From: Chloroflexota bacterium
GTDB taxonomy: Bacteria; Chloroflexota; Limnocylindria; QHBO01
Assembly: GCA_031177555.1 (NCBI GenBank)
Contig: JAPSGM010000124.1
Coordinates: forward strand, 1 to 5,911
Reading direction: 5' to 3'
DNA length: 5,911 bases
The notes below the pieces were generated by a model, which worked only from the letters and a program-made list of their open reading frames with translations, did not search any database and was not told the origin of the DNA. This document shows positions 1-5,298 of the stretch, one piece after another (the first letter of the stretch is position 1; each line of letters opens with the position of its first letter). The translations under genes were made by a program, and so were the position numbers.

Positions 1-212
1 CCGGCGGTCGCATCGGCGATGGTCCCCGGCGAAAGGTTGAGCTCGGAGAGGAGCAGGATGCCCGCAAAGGCCGTCAGCAGCCAGGCCATGAAGAGCCGGT
101 AGCCGCGGGTCGTGCCACCCAGCAGCTCGGTCAGCCCCACCACCAGCAGCGACCCCGAGGTGAGCGCGGCCCAGAAGATCCAGTTGACGAAGGGAAGCGC
201 CTCGAGGCTCAT
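1..212 (-). CDS. Membrane protein, N-terminal part (runs off the left edge)
   Basis: The first 70 complete codons of a leftward gene are present; the rest lies beyond position 1. The start is ATG at 212-210, which overlaps the TGA stop of the Rieske gene (211-209) as ATGA, so translation is probably coupled. The peptide begins MSLEALPFVNWIFWAAL. It has two hydrophobic stretches, about residues 8-31 and 39-56, joined by a short polar loop (GGTTRGYR), then a less hydrophobic part starting SELNLSPG. It therefore looks like an inner-membrane protein with at least two helices. I do not recognise the family. Its position after a Rieske protein and an aldehyde dehydrogenase would suit a membrane redox partner, but no heme, quinone or metal ligand motif is visible in the part present. 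Third codon positions are strongly G/C, which supports real coding. Confidence 0.7.
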   Translation of the reverse strand, partial: MSLEALPFVNWIFWAALTSGSLLVVGLTELLGGTTRGYRLFMAWLLTAFAGILLLSELNLSPGTIADATA

Positions 213-553
213 CGGGCCAGCGAGCCGGTCAGCCCGATCTCGACCCAGCCCTCGCCGCTGACCCGCACCGGGAAGGTCTCCACCGGCTCGGTTGCCGGCG
301 GCACCACCGCGTCGCCGGTGCGCAGGTCGAAGCAGCCGCCGTGCCAGGCGCAGACCAGCACCTCGTCGCGCGGGTCGAACCCCGCCGCCGACAGCGGAAA
401 GTCCTTGTGGCTGCAGTTGTTCTGCACCGCGAAGAACTCGCCGGCGTGCCGTACCAGGACGACCGGCGTGCCGTCGATCACGACCGGCATCAGCTCGCCG
501 TCGCGCAGCTCATCGGCGCGCAGGACGCGGGCGTATCGGAGGGTGGTGGTCAT
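209..553 (-). CDS. Rieske [2Fe-2S] ferredoxin-like protein
   Basis: This is a 114-residue soluble protein with a complete Rieske cluster-binding site. The first ligand pair is C47-S-H49, followed by KDFPLS. The second pair is C68-A-W-H71, followed by GGCFDLRTG, which matches the family pattern CxH...CxWHGxxFD. Length and the absence of a signal peptide or membrane anchor fit a stand-alone ferredoxin (as in dioxygenase electron-transfer chains or NirD-like proteins), not the cytochrome bc1 subunit. It should carry single electrons in the cytoplasm. The substrate system cannot be told: no oxygenase alpha subunit or reductase lies in the window. The gene begins 21 nt after the aldehyde dehydrogenase stop and ends in an ATGA overlap with the next gene, so it is the middle gene of a probable operon. 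No Shine-Dalgarno sequence is visible before its ATG. Confidence 0.88.
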   Translation of the reverse strand: MTTTLRYARVLRADELRDGELMPVVIDGTPVVLVRHAGEFFAVQNNCSHKDFPLSAAGFDPRDEVLVCAWHGGCFDLRTGDAVVPPATEPVETFPVRVSGEGWVEIGLTGSLAR

Positions 554-574
554 CGGCTGCGCGGTCGACGGCGG

Positions 575-2017
575 CTACAGCGGGCGGGCGAAGGCCAGCA
601 GGCGGAGCTCGGTCATGTCCTCGATGCTGTAGCGCAGCCCCTCCCGGCCCAGCCCCGAGTCCTTCACGCCGCCGTACGGCATCGGGTCGATGCGCCAGGT
701 CGGGACGTCGTTCACGATCACCCCACCGACCTCCAGCTCGTCGTGGGCGTGGAGCGTACGCTCCAGGTCATTGGTGAAGATGCCGCATTGCAGCCCGAAC
801 TGGCTGTCGTTGATGTCGCGCACGCCCGCGGCGAAGTCGGGGACGCGGAACAGGTTCACCACCGGGGCGAAGACCTCCTCTCCGCAGACGCGAGCCTCCC
901 TCGGCACGTCGACCAGCACGGTGGGCGGGTAGAAGAGGCCGTCCGGCTCGCCGCCGATGAGGGCCGACGCCCCGGCGTCCAGCGCCTCGCGGACCCACTC
1001 GTCGGTGCGGCGCACCGCCTTCTCGTCGACCATCGGGCCCATGTCGGTGGCAGGGTCGAGCGGGTCGCCGATCCGCGTCTGGCGGACGCGCTCGACGAAG
1101 GCCTCGGCGAAACGGTCGTAGATGGCGTCGACGACGTAGATGCGCTGCACGCTGATGCACACCTGCCCGGCATAGGCGAACGAGCCGAAGGCCAGCCGGT
1201 CCACGGCCCAGGCGAGGTCCGCCGTCTCGTCGACGATGGCCCCGGCGTTGCCGCCCAGCTCCAGCACCACCTTCTTGCGTCCGGCCTCCGCCTTCATCTT
1301 CCAGCCGACCGATGGCGACCCGGTGAAGCTGAGCAGCTTGAAGCGATCGTCGGCGACCAGCAGGTCGCCGGTCTCGCGGTCCATGGGCAGCACGCTCACC
1401 GCGCCCGGCGGCAGGTCGGTCTCGTCCAGATAGCGGGCCACCCGCAGCATGACCAGCGGGTCCTTCGACGGGGGCTTGAGCACGATGCTGCACCCCGCCG
1501 CGATGGCCGGCGCCACCTTGTGCGCGGCCAGGTTCAGCGGGAAGTTGAAGGGGCTGATCCCCGCCACCGGGCCGATCGGGTAGCGGCGCACGATCCCGCT
1601 GCGCCCGCGGTTGGCCGCGTTCCAGTCGAGCGGGAGCCACTCCCCGGTGATGCGCAGCGCCTCCTCGGCTGCCGTGCGGAAGGTCAGCGCCCCTCGGGCG
1701 ATCTCGGCGCGGGCGTCCTTGATCGGCTTGCCGGACTCGCGCGTCAGTAGCTCGGCCAGCTCGTCGGCGTCCTGGGTGATGCGCTGCGCGACGTGCGCCA
1801 GCGCGTCGCGACGTTCGTAGCTGGCCAGGCGCCGCGTCTTCTGGAAGCCCTGGACCGCGGCCCGCGCGGCTTCCTCCAATTCCCGGCGGTCAGCCTGGAA
1901 GGTCGTCGCCACGAGCTCGCCGGTCGCCGGGTTGCGCACGTCGAGCGTGCTGCCGCCCTCCACGAACTCGCCGGCGAGGTAGATCGGCACCGTGGGCGCC
2001 CGGACCTGGGTCGTCAT
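575..2017 (-). CDS. NAD(P)-dependent aldehyde dehydrogenase (lactaldehyde dehydrogenase-like)
   Basis: This is a full-length 480-residue member of the aldehyde dehydrogenase superfamily, which oxidises an aldehyde to a carboxylate (or acyl-CoA in some members) using NAD(P). The key residues are present: N158 in SPFNFP, K181 in LKPPS (cofactor binding), the FTGS motif at 231-234, general base E253 in LELGGN, nucleophile C287 in GQVCIS, and E381 in EEVFAP. The run after the catalytic cysteine (CISVQRIYV) resembles the lactaldehyde/glyceraldehyde dehydrogenase-like branch (ALDH family 21-type). That assignment comes from memory of the family, and the substrate is not established. The start is ATG at 2017-2015. 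It has no Shine-Dalgarno sequence, but a TAGAAT box sits 6 nt upstream, consistent with a leaderless mRNA. It is the first gene of a leftward operon with the Rieske protein and a membrane protein. Confidence 0.93.
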   Translation of the reverse strand: MTTQVRAPTVPIYLAGEFVEGGSTLDVRNPATGELVATTFQADRRELEEAARAAVQGFQKTRRLASYERRDALAHVAQRITQDADELAELLTRESGKPIKDARAEIARGALTFRTAAEEALRITGEWLPLDWNAANRGRSGIVRRYPIGPVAGISPFNFPLNLAAHKVAPAIAAGCSIVLKPPSKDPLVMLRVARYLDETDLPPGAVSVLPMDRETGDLLVADDRFKLLSFTGSPSVGWKMKAEAGRKKVVLELGGNAGAIVDETADLAWAVDRLAFGSFAYAGQVCISVQRIYVVDAIYDRFAEAFVERVRQTRIGDPLDPATDMGPMVDEKAVRRTDEWVREALDAGASALIGGEPDGLFYPPTVLVDVPREARVCGEEVFAPVVNLFRVPDFAAGVRDINDSQFGLQCGIFTNDLERTLHAHDELEVGGVIVNDVPTWRIDPMPYGGVKDSGLGREGLRYSIEDMTELRLLAFARPL

Positions 2018-2023
2018 GTCCGG

Positions 2024-2029
2024 ATTCTA
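2024..2029 (-). promoter_or_regulatory. -10 box for the aldehyde dehydrogenase operon (leaderless)
   Basis: Read leftward, the sequence is TAGAAT, matching TANNNT. Only 6 nt separate it from the ATG at 2017, so transcription would begin at or next to the start codon. There is no ribosome-binding site between them and no clear -35 hexamer. This is inferred from position and from the same arrangement at two other genes in the window. Confidence 0.5.
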
Positions 2030-2315
2030 CGCTCGGCACCGCGCACCCAGGTACCCGGGCCGGGGCCGAGTGCAGATGGCGAAATAGGTGGCCGCCGGCG
2101 GCTTTGTTGTGCGCCCGCCGTTACGCCGACTGCAAAGGACGGGGGCGGACAGGAGCGCTCCGAGCACTGCGCCGGCGTTCGAGGGTCCCTTTTTTCGCCT
2201 TCCGCAACCGCCGCGCGCGAAGATGGTCATCCGTTGCGGGACGTGCAAACCGCGCACGCTGGGACGTCATTTCTGCAGCGAAGAGTGACCGAACGCCGGG
2301 CCGAGCGGCCACCGT

Positions 2316-2321
2316 TAAGAT
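2316..2321 (+). promoter_or_regulatory. -10 box for the carotenoid-type gene (near-leaderless)
   Basis: TAAGAT lies 8 nt before the ATG at 2330. No Shine-Dalgarno sequence fits in the gap (cggcggcg), and no good -35 element is seen about 17 bp upstream. It is probably a leaderless or nearly leaderless promoter. Confidence 0.45.
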
Positions 2322-2329
2322 CGGCGGCG

Positions 2330-3265
2330 ATGAACCCGGTGTACCTCGTCCTGGAGCTGGCGGCCACCGCCTTTTTCACCGGCGTCGCCTGGGCGGCCCT
2401 GCGACGCGGCCGGCTCCCCTTCCTGGAGCTGGTCAGCGCGGCCGCCTTCGGCGTCCTGCTGGAGGAGGGCGACCAGCTCATCTTCGAGACCTACCACTAC
2501 AACCCGGACTGGGTGCTGGCCATCGACCGGGCGCCCGTCGTCATCGGGCTGAGCTGGGCCCTGATCATCGCCGGCGCCATGCGCCTGACCGATGCGCTCG
2601 GCGTGCGGAGGCGGTACGCGCCGTTCGTCGACTCGCTGCTGGCCATCAGCCTGGACCTGGCGTTCGACGCGGTGGCCATCCGCATGGGCCTGTGGACCTG
2701 GCGCGACATCGGTCCGGCCGACGGCTGGTTCGGCGTCCCGGCCGGCAACTTCTATGCGTGGCTGTTCGTGACCCTCGGCTTCAGCCTGATGACCCGATGG
2801 CTGCGGGATGCCGCCGCGCGGCGCCCGGCGCTCGAATGGCTCCAGCTGCTGGTGCCGCTGCCGGCCTACGCGGTGCTGCTGCTGGGGCTGATTCCGTTCA
2901 TCGTGGTCAAGCCGTTGGTGGACAGCGCGCCGGGCGGTGGACTGGCCATCTTCGCCATCACCCTGGCCGCCTTCTGCGCGGTGGCCGCCTGGGGGGTGTG
3001 GGGCCCCGACCGCGTGGCCCCCGATGGCCAGCGCACGGCCATCCTAGACCTGCGCCTGGCCGTTGCCACGCGGCTGGCGATCCACCTCTACTTCCTGGGC
3101 GCAATCTTCTACCTGGGGATCTTCGCGGACCTGCCGATGCTCCTGCTGGTCGCGCTCGCGTTGCTCGCTGCCGAGATTCCGCTGGCGGCCCTGGTCCACG
3201 CGAGGCTCCGGGCCGATGAGCCTGCGCCCGGCGTCCGCGCCTCCCTGGCGGAGGCTCCCGACTGA
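2330..3265 (+). CDS. Carotenoid biosynthesis-type membrane protein (DUF422/CruF-like)
   Basis: This is a 311-residue, strongly hydrophobic protein with roughly seven or eight likely membrane helices (for example about residues 4-21, 33-48, 68-87, 100-118, 140-155, 171-193, 205-224, 247-264 and 266-290). Conserved-looking polar motifs lie at the helix ends: LLEEGDQLIFETYHYNP (43-59), LDLAFDAVAIRMGLWTW (108-124) and WFGVPAGNFYAW (133-144). This pattern, with acidic residues beside FETYHY, D-x-VA-x-x-x-G-x-W-x-W and FGVP-x-x-NF, is that of the DUF422 family. That family includes the carotenoid hydratase CruF and related bacterial carotenoid enzymes. The exact reaction cannot be read from sequence, and no other carotenoid gene is in view. 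The open frame extends far upstream, but MNPVYLVLEL is chosen because membrane-type sequence and codon bias begin there and a -10 box lies just before it. Confidence 0.68.
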   Translation: MNPVYLVLELAATAFFTGVAWAALRRGRLPFLELVSAAAFGVLLEEGDQLIFETYHYNPDWVLAIDRAPVVIGLSWALIIAGAMRLTDALGVRRRYAPFVDSLLAISLDLAFDAVAIRMGLWTWRDIGPADGWFGVPAGNFYAWLFVTLGFSLMTRWLRDAAARRPALEWLQLLVPLPAYAVLLLGLIPFIVVKPLVDSAPGGGLAIFAITLAAFCAVAAWGVWGPDRVAPDGQRTAILDLRLAVATRLAIHLYFLGAIFYLGIFADLPMLLLVALALLAAEIPLAALVHARLRADEPAPGVRASLAEAPD

Positions 3266-3279
3266 CCGATCTGCTGCGC

Positions 3280-3285
3280 TACCGT
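3280..3285 (+). promoter_or_regulatory. Possible -10 box for the M20 peptidase gene (leaderless)
   Basis: TACCGT fits TANNNT and ends 6 nt before the GTG start at 3292, the same spacing as at the aldehyde dehydrogenase gene. No Shine-Dalgarno sequence is present in the 26-nt gap after the preceding gene. A four-base-free consensus occurs often by chance, so this is only suggestive. The gene may also be read through from upstream. Confidence 0.35.
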
Positions 3286-3291
3286 ACGCCG

Positions 3292-4683
3292 GTGACCGAC
3301 TGGGACCTCGCCACGGACGAGTGCGTCGAGCACCTGCGCGCCCTGGTCCGCATCCCGAGCGTGAACCCGCCGGGCCTGCCCGATGGTGCCGCCGGCCTCG
3401 ACTCGACCGGCGGCGAGACGGCCGCGGCGGCGTACTGCGCCGAGGTCCTCGGATCGGCCGGCATCGGCGCGGAGGTGCTGGAGACGGTCCCGGGCCGGGG
3501 TTCGTGCTTCGCCCGCCTGCCGGCGGGCGTGCCGGACCCGGAACCGCCACTGGTCCTGCTCTCGCACCTGGATGTGGTGCCGGTCGAGGCCGAGGCCTGG
3601 TCGCGCGACCCGTTCGGCGCCGAGCTGGTGGACGGCGTGGTCTGGGGCCGCGGCGCGGTCGACATGAAGGACATGACGGCCATGGAGCTGGTCGTGATGC
3701 TGGAGCTCCATCGGTCCGGGGCGCCACTGCGGCGGGACGTCATCCTCGCCGCCGTCGCGGACGAGGAGGCGGGCGGCCTGCACGGAGCGCTGCACTGGGT
3801 CGGCCAGCGACCCGACCTGTTCGCCGACGCGGCCGGCCGCCCGGCTGCGGCCGCGCTGAACGAGGTGGGCGGCTACTCGATGACGGTCGGCGGGCGCCGG
3901 ATCTACACCATCCAGGTCGCCGAGAAGGGCATCGCCTGGACCCACGTCCGAGCCAGCGGCACGCCCAGCCACGGCTCCATGCCGTCGCCGGACAACGCCG
4001 CGGTCAAGCTGGCCGGCGCGGTCACGGCCCTCGCCGCCGGCCCGCGGCCGGCGCGCGTCATCCCGGTGGTGCGGCGATTCTTCGAGGGTCTCGGCCTGGC
4101 CGATGCGGTGGCGCTGGCCGAGGCGGGGCGCGACGGGGACGCCTCGGCCGCGCTGGCGGCCATTGTGGGCGACGAGGTGCTGCTGCGCTCGCTGGAGGCC
4201 ATGCTGCGCGACACGGTGACCCCCAACGTCATCCACGCCGGCAGGAAGGTGAACGTCGTGCCGGGAAGCGGCGCGGCAGAGGTCGACGTGCGGACCCTGC
4301 CGGGCACCGACCAGGAGGCGCTGGTGGCCGAGCTCCAGGAGCTGGCCGGCCCCGACGTCACCGTCGAGGCGATCCTGGTCATGCCGCCGGTCGAGTGGCC
4401 GGCCGACACCGAGATCGTGCGGCTGATGGAGGCCGCCCTGCGTTCGGCGGATCCGGATGCCGCTCCCCTGCCGATGATGATCACGCCCGGGACCGATGCC
4501 AAGGCGCTGGCGCTGCTCGGCATCCCGACCTACGGCTTCGCGCCGCTGCGCCTGGACCCGCACGTGCCGTTCCTCTCGCTCTTCCACGCCAACGACGAGC
4601 GCATCCCGGTCAGCGCCCTGGGCTTCGGGCTGCCGGTCCTGCACGAGGTCGTGAGCCGCTTCGCGCTCGCGGATCCCCGGTGA
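3292..4683 (+). CDS. M20-family zinc metallopeptidase / amidohydrolase
   Basis: This is a 463-residue cytoplasmic di-zinc hydrolase of the M20/M25/M40 type (ArgE/DapE/acylase/carboxypeptidase relatives), which cleaves an amide bond in a small peptide or N-acyl amino acid. By analogy with carboxypeptidase G2 and relatives, the metal ligands are H92 (in SHLDVV), D124 (in WGRGAVDMKD, bridging), E159, E191 (in LNEVGG) and H432 (in FHANDERI). The catalytic pair would be D94 and E158 (in ADEEAGG). The inserted lid/dimerisation domain, about residues 205-325, contains the conserved H227 in PSHGSM. A Glu at 191 fits the aminoacylase/carboxypeptidase S-like branch better than dipeptidases with Asp there. 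The substrate is unknown. The GTG start is chosen because MTDWDLATDECVEHLRALV is the usual M20 N-terminal helix leading to IPSVNPPG. It ends in a GTGA overlap with the broken lipoprotein gene. Confidence 0.92.
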   Translation: MTDWDLATDECVEHLRALVRIPSVNPPGLPDGAAGLDSTGGETAAAAYCAEVLGSAGIGAEVLETVPGRGSCFARLPAGVPDPEPPLVLLSHLDVVPVEAEAWSRDPFGAELVDGVVWGRGAVDMKDMTAMELVVMLELHRSGAPLRRDVILAAVADEEAGGLHGALHWVGQRPDLFADAAGRPAAAALNEVGGYSMTVGGRRIYTIQVAEKGIAWTHVRASGTPSHGSMPSPDNAAVKLAGAVTALAAGPRPARVIPVVRRFFEGLGLADAVALAEAGRDGDASAALAAIVGDEVLLRSLEAMLRDTVTPNVIHAGRKVNVVPGSGAAEVDVRTLPGTDQEALVAELQELAGPDVTVEAILVMPPVEWPADTEIVRLMEAALRSADPDAAPLPMMITPGTDAKALALLGIPTYGFAPLRLDPHVPFLSLFHANDERIPVSALGFGLPVLHEVVSRFALADPR

Positions 4684-5227
4684 GGCGCGCCCCGGGGCGT
4701 CGGGCGGCTCCTCGCCGCGGCCGCTTGCGCGCTCGCCCTCCCGCTGGCGGCCTGCGGCGCCCAGCCGGCCACGGTGGAGGGTACGCCGGCCGCGCAGCCG
4801 GTGACCTCCGGAGCGGACGCCACGCCCACGACCAGCGGCATTCCCATCGGCGAGCTGGGCAACGTGGACGTCGAGGAATTGCGGCAGGCGCTGCTGGGGG
4901 AGCCCCCGTGCCGGTCCGGCTGGGCTGGGCGGTGGACCATTGCGACCTGCCGATCGTGGCCGAGGAGCCGCCGGACACACCGAGGGCTGGACGGAGGAGG
5001 ACATCGAGTACTCCTGCGACCTGGACCGATCGGGCCTGGAGCGCGGCCAGGAGGAGTTCCGCGCCGGGCCGGGCGAGGGCCGCTACGCGGTGCACCCGCA
5101 CCTGCTGGAGGTGACGCTGCCGATCTTCCTGTACCCGGCCTGGCACCGGCTCGTAAACGCGGACAACGCCTCGGACCCGCCCCGCTTCGAGGTCGCGCCC
5201 ATACCCGGCAGCTTCTGCGATCGCTGA
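4680..5227 (+). pseudogene. Small lipoprotein gene, frameshifted three times
   Basis: Coding signal continues through this stretch but moves between frames. A GTG at 4680 overlaps the peptidase stop (GTGA). After a shift near 4690-4697 the frame gives LLAAAACALALPLAAC, a lipoprotein signal with lipobox LAAC ending at codon 4753-4755. This continues through IGELGNVDVEELRQALLGEP. After a shift in the run 4896-4907 the frame gives LGWAVDHCDLPIVAEEPPD. After a shift at the ACACAC repeat (4975-4980) it gives EGWTEEDIEYSCDLD and ends SFCDR-TGA at 5225-5227. Removing one G at the first site, adding one base at the second and removing one AC at the third gives an uninterrupted 181-residue protein. 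All three segments have near-pure G/C third positions. The repaired product would be membrane-anchored at C25, with a Thr/Ser/Pro/Ala-rich linker, an acidic domain and three further cysteines. I do not recognise the family. It may be a young pseudogene or a locus with sequencing errors. Confidence 0.72.
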
Positions 5228-5228
5228 A

Positions 5229-5242
5229 AATCGGGCCCGATT
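5229..5242. promoter_or_regulatory. 14-bp perfect palindrome upstream of fabD
   Basis: AATCGGGCCCGATT is a perfect inverted repeat. It begins 2 nt after the lipoprotein stop and ends 11 nt before the TATACT box, so it covers the usual -35 area of the fabD promoter. With no loop and no following T run it is a poor terminator. An operator for a dimeric regulator is the better reading, by inference only. Confidence 0.4.
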
Positions 5243-5253
5243 CGTGCTCGGGC

Positions 5254-5259
5254 TATACT
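5254..5259 (+). promoter_or_regulatory. -10 box of the probable fabD promoter
   Basis: TATACT is the best -10 match in the window and lies in the 67-bp gap before fabD. No good -35 hexamer is seen 16-18 bp upstream, where the 14-bp palindrome sits instead. Transcription would start near 5266, giving fabD a leader of about 30 nt, unlike the leaderless arrangement suggested for other genes here. Confidence 0.5.
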
Positions 5260-5283
5260 CGGGAGCGCTTCGGAGCCTCGCTG

Positions 5284-5298
5284 ATGACCTGCGTATGA
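5284..5298 (+). other. Four-codon leader ORF overlapping the fabD start
   Basis: ATG ACC TGC GTA TGA encodes MTCV, and its stop overlaps the fabD ATG (5295) as ATGA. A GGAG at 5272-5275 sits 8 nt before the mini-ORF's ATG, a good Shine-Dalgarno position, whereas the fabD ATG itself has none. Ribosomes could load at the mini-ORF and pass on to fabD. With such a short frame, chance is quite possible. Confidence 0.3.

Larger units (their letters stand above)
2018..2329. other. Divergent intergenic region, 312 bp
   Basis: This region separates the leftward aldehyde dehydrogenase operon from the rightward carotenoid-type gene. Each edge carries a -10-like box (listed separately). Inside are a T6 run (2190-2195) with no hairpin able to act as a terminator, a GGAGCGCTCC palindrome (2152-2161), and a small dyad CGTGC-7 nt-GCACG (2242-2258). 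A 7-bp direct repeat GGGACGT (2238-2244 and 2261-2267) overlaps and flanks the dyad. No convincing gene is seen: open stretches here lose the strong third-position G/C bias of the neighbours. The dyad and repeat could be a regulator site, but no known operator consensus is recognised. Confidence 0.6.

Noticed and set aside
2170..2195. GTTCGAG followed by a T6 run, looking like a tRNA T-arm or a terminator
   Set aside because: The bases flanking the TTCGA do not pair as a T-stem, no acceptor or anticodon arms can be found, and there is no GC-rich hairpin with a workable loop just before the T run.
2223..2288. A possible tiny zinc-ribbon peptide, MVIRCGTCKPRTLGRHFCSEE, followed by TGA where relatives of such motifs often have Cys (a selenocysteine idea)
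   Set aside because: Third codon positions are mixed, unlike every real gene here. There is no ribosome-binding site or visible SECIS-like hairpin, and it lies within a promoter region. Two CxxC-like pairs in 21 residues can be chance.
3239..3255. Hairpin GCCTCC-CTGGC-GGAGGC near the end of the carotenoid-type gene
   Set aside because: It lies inside the coding region, has no T run after it, and such 6-bp stems are common at this GC content.
3109..5004. A 631-codon open frame on the minus strand opposite the peptidase gene
   Set aside because: It is low-complexity Arg/Gly/Ala/His-rich sequence produced by the G/C-biased codons of the plus-strand genes, which have clear family motifs.
3063..5114. 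A 683-codon plus-strand open frame through the peptidase region
   Set aside because: It is a shifted-frame shadow of the carotenoid-type and M20 genes. Only its last part (about 4910-4975) is meaningful, as the middle segment of the broken lipoprotein gene.
4774..5298. A 174-codon open frame ending in an ATGA overlap with fabD
   Set aside because: Only its first part (to about 4905) is coding, as part of the lipoprotein. Beyond that it is an Arg/Gly/Pro-rich shifted frame, so the overlap at its end is not evidence of a fused gene.
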